Source of the DNA: JAFNAG01 sp963824985
GTDB taxonomy: Bacteria > Acidobacteriota > UBA6911
Length of the DNA: 64,000 bases
Assembly (NCBI GenBank): GCA_963824985.1
Contig: CAWGRQ010000026.1
Coordinates: 1 to 64,000, forward strand
Direction of reading: 5' to 3'
Shown here: in pieces, positions 54,779-63,867 of the stretch
Layout: each line of letters begins with the position of its first letter
Numbering within the stretch: the stretch's first letter is position 1
Made by a program: the position numbers and the translations under genes
Notes under the pieces: model-generated
Databases searched by the model: none
What the model was told of the DNA's origin: nothing
Seen by the model: only the letters and a program-made list of their open reading frames with translations

Positions 54779-55849
54779 ATGAAGGCGCGGATATCCAAAT
54801 GGGGCGACTGGCTGGAGGAACGGGCGGGCTGGCGCGCCGTCCAGGAACTGATCGAACACAAGGATGTGCCGAGGCACCGCCACAGCATCTGGTACTACTT
54901 CGGCGGCATGACCCTCTTCCTGTTCGTCGTTCAGGTGTGTACCGGCATTCTGCTTCTGCTCTATTACCGGCCGAGCGCTGAGACCGCGTTTGAGAGCGTC
55001 CAGTTCATCATGACCGAAGTGCAGTTCGGATGGCTGATCCGCTCCGTTCACAGCTGGTCGGCCAACCTCATGATCGCGGCGGCCTTCGTGCACATGTTCA
55101 GCACCCTGTTCCTGCGCTCCTTCCGCCGTCCGCGGGATCTGACCTGGGTCAGCGGCGTTCTCCTCCTGTTCCTGTCGTTGGCGTTCGGTTTCAGCGGCTA
55201 TCTGCTGCCCTGGAACAAGCTGGCCTTTTTTGCCACCAAGGTGGGCACCGATATCGCCGGAGTGGTGCCCGTGATCGGGTCCTTCCTGCTCCGCTTCCTC
55301 CGTGGCGGCGACGAAGTCACCGGAGCCACGCTGACGCGCTTCTTCGGTTTCCACGTCGCCATCCTGCCGGCGGTGACGACCGTGATTCTCAGCGTGCACC
55401 TCTACCTGGTGCAGAAGCACGGCATGAGCACGCCCCCCTCGGTCGATGCCGCCCGGACGCCAAGAATGAAATTCATCCCGGATTTTCTCCTGCGCGATCT
55501 GGTCGGCTGGCTGGCCGCCATCACCCTGTTGGCGGTCCTGGCCGCGGTTTTTCCCTGGGAATTGGGGGAGAAGGCTGATGCGTTCGCCCCCGCTCCGGCC
55601 GGCATCAAGCCTGAATGGTACTTCGTATTCATGTTTCAGACTCTGAAGTACATCCCGTCGAGGATCCTCGGAATTGACGGAGAAATACTCGGCATCCTGT
55701 TCTTCGGCCTTCTCGGCCTGTTGCTCCTGGCCACGCCTTTTGTTTCACAGTCGGAGCGGCCTGCGAAACGGCGGAGCCTGCTTCCCGTCGTGGGAATCGT
55801 TGTCATCGTGTACATCGTCGTGCTTTCGGCGATGGCTTATCGAACTTAG
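54779..55849 (+). CDS. Cytochrome b of a bc-type quinol oxidoreductase
   Basis: About 356 residues, containing the four-helix N-terminal part and the C-terminal part of a bc-complex cytochrome b in one chain. Helix B has VHSWSANLMIAAAFVHMFST with two haem His residues; helix D has FFGFHVAILPAVTTVILSVH with the other two. The quinol-site region reads KPEWYFVFMFQTLKYIPSRI, in which PEWY replaces the PEWYFLP style of others. GFSGYLLPWNKLAFFATKVG completes the Qo region. The complex should oxidise quinol and reduce the multiheme cytochrome encoded next. The stop is 10 bases before that gene's ATG. Confidence 0.95.
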   Translation: MKARISKWGDWLEERAGWRAVQELIEHKDVPRHRHSIWYYFGGMTLFLFVVQVCTGILLLLYYRPSAETAFESVQFIMTEVQFGWLIRSVHSWSANLMIAAAFVHMFSTLFLRSFRRPRDLTWVSGVLLLFLSLAFGFSGYLLPWNKLAFFATKVGTDIAGVVPVIGSFLLRFLRGGDEVTGATLTRFFGFHVAILPAVTTVILSVHLYLVQKHGMSTPPSVDAARTPRMKFIPDFLLRDLVGWLAAITLLAVLAAVFPWELGEKADAFAPAPAGIKPEWYFVFMFQTLKYIPSRILGIDGEILGILFFGLLGLLLLATPFVSQSERPAKRRSLLPVVGIVVIVYIVVLSAMAYRT

Positions 55850-55859
55850 GGACGGCCCC

Positions 55860-57107
55860 ATGTGGCAGCCATTATTGCTTATCATGCTATTTGCCCCGCC
55901 GCCGGCACAGGCGGCCGCAAAGCCTGTCGAAAACACCTGCGTCCGATGTCATCAGCAGATGGATGATTCTCCGCAGGGACCGGTCAAGCTCTCGGCGCAG
56001 GACATCCACTTTCAGCAGGGACTCTCGTGCCAAAGCTGCCATGGGGGCGACCCCACGCTCGGGATCGAGACCGGAAGCTCCGCCGATTCGATGAATCCGC
56101 GCAAGGGGTTCGTCGGCCGCCCGGCGCGCAAACAGATTGCCTCCTTTTGCGCAACCTGTCACAGCAAGCCTGACTTCATGCGCAAATATAATCCGCAGGC
56201 GCGCGTCGACCAGTTCAGCGAGTATCTGACCAGCGTCCACGGCATAAAGAATCAGGCGGGTGACGTCAACGTGGCCACCTGCATCGACTGCCATGGCGCC
56301 CATGGGATCCTCGCCGTGAGCAACCCGAACAGTCCCGTGTATGCGCCAAATGTGGCGTCGACCTGCGGTCGATGCCACGCCGATGCCAAGCTCATGGCCC
56401 CCTACCAGATCCCGACCGACCAGATGGAACTGTATTCCAAGAGCGTTCATGGAGAGGCTCTGATCAAGAATCGCGATCTCTCCGCGCCCACGTGCAACGA
56501 TTGTCACGGCAACCATGGCGCCACCCCTCCGGGAGTGGATTCGGTAGCCAACGTCTGCGGGCAGTGCCACGCCAGTCAATGGGATCTTTTCGGCCAGAGC
56601 CCGCACAAGACCGCCTTCGCCGCGCAGGGATTGCCGGCCTGCGTCACCTGTCACGACAACCATCTCATCGTGCGCACCTCCGACACCATGCTCGGCGTCA
56701 AGGAACCTGCCAGGTGCCCCCTGTGCCATGATCCCGGAAGTGCCGGATACCTCGCCGCCCAGCAGATGAATTCAAAAATCACCGAATTGAAGGCCAGGAT
56801 GGCGACGGCCACTGAGGTCCTCGACCGGGCCGCGCGGGCCGGCATGGAAGTCAGCGGCCCGATCTATCAGCTTTCAGAAGGGCGGGACCGCCTGGTGCTC
56901 ACCCGGGTGGAGATCCACAAGTTCAATCTGGCCACGCTGCAAAAGACCCTGGACGAGGGGATGAGCATCGCCAACGCCTCGGAGCAGAGCGGATGGAAAG
57001 CACTTGCCGATCTGGCCTACCGGCGGAAGGGCATGGCCGTATCGGCCGTGATCCTCCTGTTTATGATCGGGCTGCTCCTGCTGAAAATCCGCCAACTGCG
57101 GACCTGA
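55860..57107 (+). CDS. Nine-heme membrane-anchored c-type cytochrome
   Basis: 415 residues. A signal peptide (PLLLIMLFAPPPAQAAA) is followed by nine CxxCH motifs: CVRCH, CQSCH, CATCH, CIDCH, CGRCH, CNDCH, CGQCH, CVTCH and CPLCH, spread over residues 25-290. A helical region (ELKARMATATEVLDRAARAG) precedes a C-terminal anchor helix (GMAVSAVILLFMIGLLLLKI). It takes the place of cytochrome c1 in the bc-type complex and could pass electrons to outer-membrane partners. Similar Rieske/b/multiheme sets are known from Deltaproteobacteria. The start at 55860 is set by the signal peptide. Confidence 0.94.
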   Translation: MWQPLLLIMLFAPPPAQAAAKPVENTCVRCHQQMDDSPQGPVKLSAQDIHFQQGLSCQSCHGGDPTLGIETGSSADSMNPRKGFVGRPARKQIASFCATCHSKPDFMRKYNPQARVDQFSEYLTSVHGIKNQAGDVNVATCIDCHGAHGILAVSNPNSPVYAPNVASTCGRCHADAKLMAPYQIPTDQMELYSKSVHGEALIKNRDLSAPTCNDCHGNHGATPPGVDSVANVCGQCHASQWDLFGQSPHKTAFAAQGLPACVTCHDNHLIVRTSDTMLGVKEPARCPLCHDPGSAGYLAAQQMNSKITELKARMATATEVLDRAARAGMEVSGPIYQLSEGRDRLVLTRVEIHKFNLATLQKTLDEGMSIANASEQSGWKALADLAYRRKGMAVSAVILLFMIGLLLLKIRQLRT

Positions 57108-57140
57108 GAATCGGGAATCCCGACGCTTCGCACCGAAACC

Positions 57141-57400
57141 TGTTCCGAAAATATCTCTTTGCGCCCTCGCGTCTTGGCGTCATTGCGTTAAAATAATCAA
57201 CGCAATGACGCCAAGACGCAAAGTCGCAAAGCCAAAAGATTTTCATGCGTTACAGGGCGCGCCATAGGCGCATGAGGAGCTGTTCCGAAAATAAGCTCTA
57301 CATCCGCCAGACATCGGGGTCCGAATCGGGATCGGGGTCGCAATCGCTATCGATATCGAAAACGATCCCGATTCAGATTTCGATGGCGATACCGACTGCT
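57141..57400. repeat. Double-hairpin dispersed element and GATCG-type simple tract
   Basis: At 57141-57293 lies a copy of the element described at 52241: GCGTCTTGGCGTCATTGCG and CGCAATGACGCCAAGACGC form a 19-bp perfect stem, followed by CATGCGTTACAGG...GGCGCATGAGGAGCTG. It is flanked by direct CTGTTCCGAAAATA copies. At 57317-57400 lies a run rich in ATCGGGATCG and TATCGATATCG, similar to tracts near 20739 and 31611. A partial hairpin, CATGCGTCACCGGGTGCGCC, occurs at 57425-57450. No gene is seen in the gap. Confidence 0.8.
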
Positions 57401-57477
57401 ACTCCTCTGCGGCCCATCTTTTTCATGCGTCACCGGGTGCGCCCCAGGGAGCATGAGAGGCATGTGAGAAATACAGA

Positions 57478-59290
57478 TCAGCGGACCGGCGACGGGATGA
57501 CAGCCCGCAGGCTCACGGTCACCCAGCGGCCGGGCATATCCACTCCTTTGATTTCCTGGTAACGGCTGTCGAGCAGGTTGGTGAAATCAACCCCGACCGT
57601 CAGCTTCCAGAATTTCCGTTCCACTCGCCCGTCCAGCAACCAGTAGCTGCGCCCGTCGGACCGCCTCCGGAAGCGCAGAGACTGCCCCGCGACCAGGGAG
57701 AAGGGGAGGCGGAGGCTGCCGAAGGCGGCCCAGGAATGGCGCGGATAATCCAGAACGTACTTCGAGGCGAAGCTGACGTCGCCGGCGCCGCTCTCCAGCC
57801 AGCTGTAGCGCAATCCCAGGCTCGCCGCGGCGGCAAAAGAGGCGCTCGAGACCGGCCTCAATGCCGCGTGTCGTCACCCGGCGGATGTTGGCGGTCCGCC
57901 ACCTTTCCTCCGGGGAGTTCCGTATCCAGTCGATCACGTCGCGTTCGCGACGGGCGAACAGGTTCAGCGATCCCAACCAGTTCCTGGCCGGAATCAGATC
58001 GCAACCCGCGTCGACCGCCCAGGCAGACTCCGGTCGGATGCGCGGATCGGCCTGGTTGTTCGGATCATGATAATAGAGCTCGGTGAAGGTCGGAATCCGG
58101 AAGGCGCGGGAAACCGACGATCGCAGGCGCAGTCGCGGTGCAATCCACCAGCTTCCACTCAGTGACGGGCTGACCGCAGAGCCGAAATTCGAGTAATAAT
58201 CGAGCCGCACACCGGAATAAACAGCTGCCGATTTTCCAGGTTTCCATAGCAATTCACCAAAAATGCTGGCCCGGGCATAGGCATGATCGCCCAGATTGCT
58301 CGATGCGATGACGTCTCCCCCTGCCTCGCCCCCCAGGCTGAGCGACAGGGCCTCCGTGAGCGACCATTGCGATTTCAGCAGTCCGCCGGCCGCATGGGTC
58401 CGGTGGCGGTTTTCATACAGGTCCGGCGTGCGGATGTCGTAGAGAAACCGATCGCCGTGGGTCCGGTAGTAGGCCTGGAACAGTGTCTTCGAGTCCGGCT
58501 GCCTGCCAAGCTTCGTCTCGAAGGAGATCAGGGTCTGGTTGGTCCACTCTCTTGAAGGCGACGGTCCGTAGAACTCCGCCGCGCCGAACTCACGGTTCCC
58601 ATAGGAAAGGAAAACAGACGTGCGGTCTCCAATCGCGGTGCGCCCGCTTACCGACACGCTCTTGAAGTCCCGGTCCTCCATGAAACCGGAGGATCGATCC
58701 GCAGAGACGCTCACCGACTGCGCCACCGACCCCTTCCTAAAGCCCGCGTGAAAATCCCCTGCGAACAGGCCGAACTGCCCGGTGGATACCGAAGCCGACA
58801 GCCGCTCGCCCGTCCGCCGCGTGATGATGTTGACGATGCCGCCCAGGGCATCGGCTCCGAAGGGAGCTGCGCCCGGGCCGCATAGAACCTCGATGCGCTC
58901 CACGTCCTGCAATTGTACCGGGAAGTCGGCGTTGTGATGAGCGGTCTGCGCATCGTTGATCCGCACGCCGTCCACCATGATCAGCACCTGGGAATAGGCC
59001 GACCCGCGCACCGAGATGTCGGCCTGCTTTCCCAACGGGGCGCGCGATCGCACATCCACCGATGAGGCATAGGAAAGCACATCGGCGATCGACCGGACCG
59101 GAAGCCGGGCAATGTCGGCCCGGGTGAGCACCGTGACCGTGCGTGACAGGTTGTCGAACGGGACCGGATACGGGCTGGCCGTGACAATCACCCTCTCATC
59201 TGCGCCTTGTGGGGCGGCATGGCCGATGGCCAGCCCGGCCAGCCCCCAGCCCAATAATGTCAATGCCTGCCCGAATTCTCTGCCGGTCAA
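57478..59290 (-). pseudogene. TonB-dependent outer-membrane receptor (BtuB-like), one frameshift
   Basis: About 604 residues when one extra C near 57842 is removed. The plug domain has VTVLTRADIARLPVRSIADV, VLIMVDGVRINDAQT and IEVLCGPGAAPFGADALGG; the barrel continues through FGELLWKPGKSAAVYSGVRL to VDFTNLLDSRYQEIKGVDMP and the last strand WVTVSLRAVIPSPVR. Length and plug fit BtuB or CirA-type receptors for cobalamin or siderophores. The start is TTG at 59290 with GGGAGGGG upstream, giving a signal-peptide-like start (ALTLLGWGLAGLAIGHA). The C-terminal 125 residues lie in a different frame, so the protein is broken as written; a sequencing error is plausible. No riboswitch was found upstream. 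Confidence 0.82.
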
Positions 59291-59649
59291 TGCTAGGCCC
59301 CTCCCAGATCCCGAGATTGATCAGAATTGCAACGCAGCATACGCGAAATCGGATCGCAGATGAATTGAAGAATGCGGGCCCGCAAAAGCCCCGCACACAG
59401 AGCCGATCTGTGAAGTCCGCGTTCATCCGCATCCTGCGACATCTTGTTCCGAAAATGACCTCTCTGGATAACACTGCCGAAGTATGCTTGGAGATTTCCG
59501 GTCCCTTCCTGGTCCCCACCGCCGAAGGCAGCCCATGCAGCGGCGGGGAACGCTCCCCACGCGGATTCGCTCCATCCCAATCCGCGCGTGTCAGCGTTCT
59601 TCCGCGTTCAAACATTCTTTGCCTGTTCGCCGCTGGCGCCCCCTGAGCC
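59291..59649. other. Intergenic repeat fragments
   Basis: No gene is supported. Positions 59448-59530 (CCGAAAATGACCTCTCTGG, ACTGCCGAAGTATGCTTGG, AGATTTCCGGTCCCTTCC) repeat 31355-31440. Fragments with CCGCGTTCATCCGC (about 59410) and GTTCTTCCGCGTTC (about 59590) resemble other repeat ends here. Confidence 0.6.
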
Positions 59650-60782
59650 TCACTTCCCTCTCAGTTCCTCAGGCCACATTTCCGGATTCAGCAGATCGTT
59701 CAGGAACGGCTCAATGTGCTCGAAAACAACGAAACGGGTCCCCGCGGGGAGACTCTTGAGCATCGTCTTGAGCTCGTAATTGGAGTGTTTCTGGAGGTAA
59801 GAGAAGTAGGCCGTAAACCCTGCCCGCAGGAACGCGTCACCGTATGAGTCGCCGAAAAAAACGGTAGTCGGCAGGAGTTTCGTGGTATCAGCCAGTTTGG
59901 TCCTGTATGTCCACTCATTCGCTTCTTTGCTGAGCGTGTACTCCCCCACCCCGGTGTCGATGCGGTCCTGCTTGAGAAAGAGCGCATCCTCCACGATCGG
60001 CCTCATGAGCCCCAGGGATGCGTTTTCCCCCCTGAACCCATCTTCTGAACCTTCATCTCGATGCGAATATTCCACAGATCACCTTTGCCGGCGAGACGCC
60101 CGAGCGTATTCACCAGATCCCTGGCCACGTAAGCCCCGGCGGGATCGGTCCAGTGGAAATCGGTCTTGTGAAACACCTGGAACGATTTTTTCAGTTCCAT
60201 GAGTGTCGGATAGGCATCGATGGTCACAATCTCGGGATGATCGGCCAAAAACCGACAATACCGGTCAAAGGCATTGGGCACCGGCCGCCGCGGTGCGGTC
60301 GCCGGGAGCATCTCGGGGTACACCGTGTTCTTCATGGGGCAGGGGATGATGATGAGGGTAATCCCCCGGTCGGCCAGGATCCGGTTCAGTTTCAAAAACC
60401 GGTCATACATCGGGGGACACAGCTGGTCGCACGTTTTTTCCAGCAGAATCTGCATGTCTTCAAGGATGTTCTTATAGAAAAGCCAGTGGTCAGGACCGAT
60501 CACAATCTTTTCCGACTTGCGGAACAGGCGGTAATCGAGAGAGTTTTTGGCGCGAATCAGCAGGTCGCGCAGCCCATAGTTGTCGTTGAAATACTCCTCA
60601 TACTTTTTGGCGAATGGGGTTCCGGTTTCAAACATCGTCCGCCAATCAGAGGGACGGGGAATTTTCAGGCGATTTTCGGTCAGGGAACGATACTTGAACA
60701 GGCGAAGGTGCTCCTGCGCGAAAGGGGACACGATCACCATGGCAAAGAGCGTGACTATCGCAATCCTGATCGCCTTGATCAT
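59650..60782 (-). pseudogene. AlgJ/DltD-like SGNH acyltransferase partner, one frameshift
   Basis: About 377 residues when the frames are joined near 60030. The N-terminus (KAIRIAIVTLFAMVIVSPF) is a membrane anchor. FNDNYGLRDLLIRAKNSLDY and DHWLFYKNI are typical of AlgJ/AlgX proteins; FHKTDFHWTDPAGAYVARDL carries the TDxHW catalytic pair, and after the shift VFFGDSYGDAFLRAGF holds the GDS serine. The shift lies in a GGGGGG tract, where seven G would restore the frame, so an error in homopolymer length is likely. It acts with the MBOAT protein encoded directly upstream (three bases between) in acyl transfer to a polymer outside the membrane. Confidence 0.82.
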
Positions 60783-60784
60783 AG

Positions 60785-62203
60785 TCAGAAGCGAAAGTAG
60801 ATGAACGGGTTGAATCCGACCGTCGACAGCACAATTGCCGAATAGGCAATCAGCGCCAGGGAAGTGAGTCCCGCCAGCGCGACGCCCGGGGCGGATTGCC
60901 AGAACCGCCGTCGCTCAAAGCGTTCCACGGGCAGCCAGGCGAATATAACGGCCAGAATAAGGCAGAAGACCACGTCGCGCGGCAGATAATAGCCGATCGG
61001 GAAATAGCGGAAACCGGCGCTTCCGGACCGAAGGCCGAACAGCAACCGCAGATAATCCCAGCCGGCCGGGAGGTCGGGGCTGCGGAAGAACACCCAGCCG
61101 ATCATGACCATTCCCATGGTGTAGAGATTTCCCAGAATGCCGGAGAACTGAAAACGGAATCGATTGCGCAGGAAGAGCTCGAAAACCAGGAGCACTCCGT
61201 ACCACGCCCCCCAGATCACAAACGTCCAGGCGGCCCCGTGCCAGAATCCGCAGAGCAGGAAAACGACGAACAGGTTGAAGTAGGTGCGCCACGCGGATTT
61301 GCGATTGGCGCCCAGGGGGAACCAGAGGAAATCCCGGAACCACTGGGACAGCGTAATGTGCCAGCGGCGCCAGAACTCGGTGATGTTCTTCGACCGGTAA
61401 GGCTGGTTGAAGTTTTCCGGGAAGTGAAACCCGAAAAAGCGTCCCAACCCGATCGCCATGTCGGAATACCCTGAAAAATCGTAGTAAATCTGGAACGTGT
61501 AGCACACCAGCCCGAGCCATGCCAGGCTGGCGTCGGTTTCGCCCGGGGGGAGGTTGAACACCTTGTCGGCGACAAATCCGAGGTGATTGGCGATCAACAC
61601 CTTTTTCCCCAGACCCAGTCCGAAGCGGGTCAGCCCGCTGAAAAAAAGCTCGACGGTGACCGTGCGATGGAACATCTCACGGCTCACGTCCGAGAAGCGT
61701 ACGATGGGGCCGGCGATGAAATCCGGGAACATGGCCAGCCAGGCGCCGAAATCGGTCAGCTTCCGTGGCGGCGTTTCCAGACGGCGATACACTTCGATCG
61801 GATAGGACATGGCCTTGAAGACGAAAAACGAAACCCCGATCGGCAGCGCGACTCGGAAACCTGGCTGCCAGCCGACATGAAAAAGACCGAGAATGGAAGA
61901 AACCTGGTCGGAGAGAAAATTGAAATACTTATAGTAGACCAATACCGAGAGATCGAGCACCAGCGTGGTCGCAAGGATGATCCGGGCTCTGGCCGCGGGA
62001 GCGTTGTGGATCCAGTGACCGGCGTAATGGTTCAGGACCACGCAGAGAAGAAACACAAAGATGACGGGTCCGCAGCCCCAGAAATAAAAAAACAGGCTGG
62101 TCACGAAGAGATAGAGGTTGCGGAATCTCGTGGGGGTGAGGAAATAGAGGGCCAGCACCAGGGGGAGAAACCCGAACAGGAACAGATTGGAACTGAAGAC
62201 CAT
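60785..62203 (-). CDS. MBOAT family acyltransferase (AlgI/DltB-like)
   Basis: About 472 residues with ten or more helices. The MBOAT signature is FNQPYRSKNITEFWRRWHIT, LSQWFRDFLWFPLGAN and CGFWHGAAWTFVIWG, whose His is the catalytic residue. YYDFSGYSDMAIGLGRFFGF is the second conserved block. These proteins take an acyl group from a donor on the cytoplasmic side and move it across the membrane to an extracellular acceptor, as in alginate acetylation and teichoic-acid D-alanylation. The start at 62203 (MVFSSNLFLFG) is the conserved one. It lies 58 bases after the KAS III-like gene and three before the AlgJ-like gene, so the three form one unit. Confidence 0.96.
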   Translation of the reverse strand: MVFSSNLFLFGFLPLVLALYFLTPTRFRNLYLFVTSLFFYFWGCGPVIFVFLLCVVLNHYAGHWIHNAPAARARIILATTLVLDLSVLVYYKYFNFLSDQVSSILGLFHVGWQPGFRVALPIGVSFFVFKAMSYPIEVYRRLETPPRKLTDFGAWLAMFPDFIAGPIVRFSDVSREMFHRTVTVELFFSGLTRFGLGLGKKVLIANHLGFVADKVFNLPPGETDASLAWLGLVCYTFQIYYDFSGYSDMAIGLGRFFGFHFPENFNQPYRSKNITEFWRRWHITLSQWFRDFLWFPLGANRKSAWRTYFNLFVVFLLCGFWHGAAWTFVIWGAWYGVLLVFELFLRNRFRFQFSGILGNLYTMGMVMIGWVFFRSPDLPAGWDYLRLLFGLRSGSAGFRYFPIGYYLPRDVVFCLILAVIFAWLPVERFERRRFWQSAPGVALAGLTSLALIAYSAIVLSTVGFNPFIYFRF

Positions 62204-62261
62204 GTCACTCCCCGAAGGCATCGTCCGGCGGCGGACATTGCCGGCGGACGGTTCCCGGTCG

Positions 62262-63194
62262 TCAGACGCCGGCGGCCAGCAGCGCCCCCCAATGGAATCC
62301 GGCTCCGAAGGCCGCCAGAATCACCGGCACCCGCGGGGTAAAACCGGTCGCCTCCTGCCATTCGGCGGCGGCGATCAGCATGGAGGCCGAAGATGTATTT
62401 CCGTATCCGCGAATATTGCTGAAGAGCTTCTCCCCGGGAACATCCAACGCGCGGGCCACCCGGTCCAGGAGGTTCTGATTTGCCTGGTGGAGCACGAAGA
62501 CCCCGACGTCCGAAGGTTGGATCCGGTTCCGGGCCAGCAGGTCCGTAATGGCACGAGGCATCTTGCGTGCCGCCTGCAGCATCACGGACGGACCGTTCAT
62601 ACGGAGCGGTTCACCGAATTCAAGCCGCAGGTCCTCGCTGTAAGTGCCGTCCGAGCACAGGATGCTGTCGCGAATCTCCGCCGGCCCCTGATCGGGATGC
62701 ACCAGGCAGGCTCCGGCGCCATCGCCAAACAGGATCGCCGTATTCCGGTCCATCGGTTCCCGCCGGATGATAGCCGACATGCGTTCGGAAGCAATCACCA
62801 GAACGGGGCCCTGGCCATCGGCGAATCTGGCCGCGAGCGCGATTCCGAATAAGGCTCCGCTGCTCGGCAGTGGGAGATCGATCACCGGTATTCCGGGAAT
62901 GCCCAGCCGTGCGGCGACCTGAACTCCCGGACCCGGAAACTGGCGGTCTGCCGAACCGCAGGCAACTACGATCATCGCCAACTGGGAGAGTGTGGTGTCG
63001 CTCCGTTCCAGGCAATTCACGGCAGCCTGGAGCGCGAGATCGACAACCGTCTCCGTCTCGGCGGCATAGCGCCGCTCAAGAATCCCGGAGGCGCTCTCGA
63101 TCCATTCCGGCGTCACCCCCAGCAGGGCGCCGAGTTCCTGATTGCCGACGACCCGGGCCGGCAGGTATTTGCCAAACGCGTTCAGAAACGCCAT
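62262..63194 (-). CDS. KAS III (FabH)-like protein with Ser in place of the active-site Cys
   Basis: 310 residues, the usual length of FabH. The fold is clear: GILERRYAAETETVVDLALQ near the start, FGDGAGACLVHPDQG in the middle, FVLHQANQNLLDRVARALDV and RGYGNTSSASMLIAAAE near the end. The catalytic His236 and Asn266 are present. The nucleophile position, aligned with Cys112 of E. coli FabH in DVAAACAG, reads DLPLPSSG, so Ser111 replaces Cys. Condensation is therefore unlikely; relatives with Ser at this site include acyltransferases. It ends 58 bases before the MBOAT gene and starts four bases after an ACP gene, so it may pass an acyl group between ACP and the MBOAT system. Confidence 0.93.
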   Translation of the reverse strand: MAFLNAFGKYLPARVVGNQELGALLGVTPEWIESASGILERRYAAETETVVDLALQAAVNCLERSDTTLSQLAMIVVACGSADRQFPGPGVQVAARLGIPGIPVIDLPLPSSGALFGIALAARFADGQGPVLVIASERMSAIIRREPMDRNTAILFGDGAGACLVHPDQGPAEIRDSILCSDGTYSEDLRLEFGEPLRMNGPSVMLQAARKMPRAITDLLARNRIQPSDVGVFVLHQANQNLLDRVARALDVPGEKLFSNIRGYGNTSSASMLIAAAEWQEATGFTPRVPVILAAFGAGFHWGALLAAGV

Positions 63195-63198
63195 CCCG

Positions 63199-63438
63199 CT
63201 ACTCCTGCAGCCGGGTGGCCAGGTACTGGTCGATCCGGGCTATCGAATCGAACCGCTGCGGAATTAGGTCGGAATCGGGAATATTGACGGCAAACGCCTG
63301 TTCCAGCGCACTGACCAGATCCACCAGCGCAAACGAATCCAGCAATCCGGATTCGAACAGGGAATCCTCCCGGCCCACCCCGATCGGTTTCCCGGCAACG
63401 CCTTCGATGATCGTACGAATCCTCACGTCTCTATCCAT
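63199..63438 (-). CDS. Acyl carrier protein
   Basis: 79 residues. The helix-II motif FESGLLDSFALVDLVSALEQ contains the phosphopantetheine serine (Ser35) in DSFAL. The remaining helices (IRTIIEGVAGKPIGV and IARIDQYLATRL) fit an ACP. It is not the FabG-linked fatty-acid ACP, because DSFAL replaces DSLDT/DSLDM, so a dedicated carrier of the DltC type is likely. The start at 63438 follows GGAAGGTG; an upstream in-frame Met at 63471 is less likely. Four bases separate it from the KAS III-like gene. Confidence 0.9.
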   Translation of the reverse strand: MDRDVRIRTIIEGVAGKPIGVGREDSLFESGLLDSFALVDLVSALEQAFAVNIPDSDLIPQRFDSIARIDQYLATRLQE

Positions 63439-63594
63439 GCCCGTCACCTTCCACGCACCAGCCCGGTTCACTGCGGCCGTGCGGCCCCCGGTCCGGAAAA
63501 GCCCCGAGATGAAAACGTATTTCTATATTGAGAGCGCCTCCGGAGCAAGGGAAATTAAGGCTCGTGCGGAAGTTTGGGGTATCGCCTTTCCCAC

Positions 63595-63740
63595 TATTTT
63601 CGGAACAGCTCCTCATGCGCCGGTGGCGCACCCTGTAACGCATGAAAATCTTTTGGCTTTGCGTCTTGGCGTCCTTGCGTTGATTATTTTAACGCAATGA
63701 CGCCAAGACGCGAGGGCGCAAAGATATATTTTCGGAGCAG
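63595..63740. repeat. Double-hairpin dispersed element, inverted copy
   Basis: In inverse orientation to the copies at 52241 and 57141: CAGCTCCTCATGCGCC and GGCGCACCCTGTAACGCATG, followed by GCGTCTTGGCGTCCTTGCG and CGCAATGACGCCAAGACGC. It occupies most of the gap between the ACP gene and the Rho-N gene. Confidence 0.8.
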
Positions 63741-63867
63741 GAGTTTCGCCGCGGGGCGCCTCCCCGGCGCCGGCGTGGGACGACAGAATATTCCGATGAG
63801 TTGAATTTATTAATCCTGCTGATCCGACAACCTTTATAATTGGAGGGCGGAAAGGAGAAGCCAGCCC

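Noticed and set aside
57478..59650. Cobalamin riboswitch upstream of the BtuB-like receptor
   Set aside because: No B12-box-like sequence or suitable structure was recognised in 59291-59649; the gap is filled with dispersed repeats.
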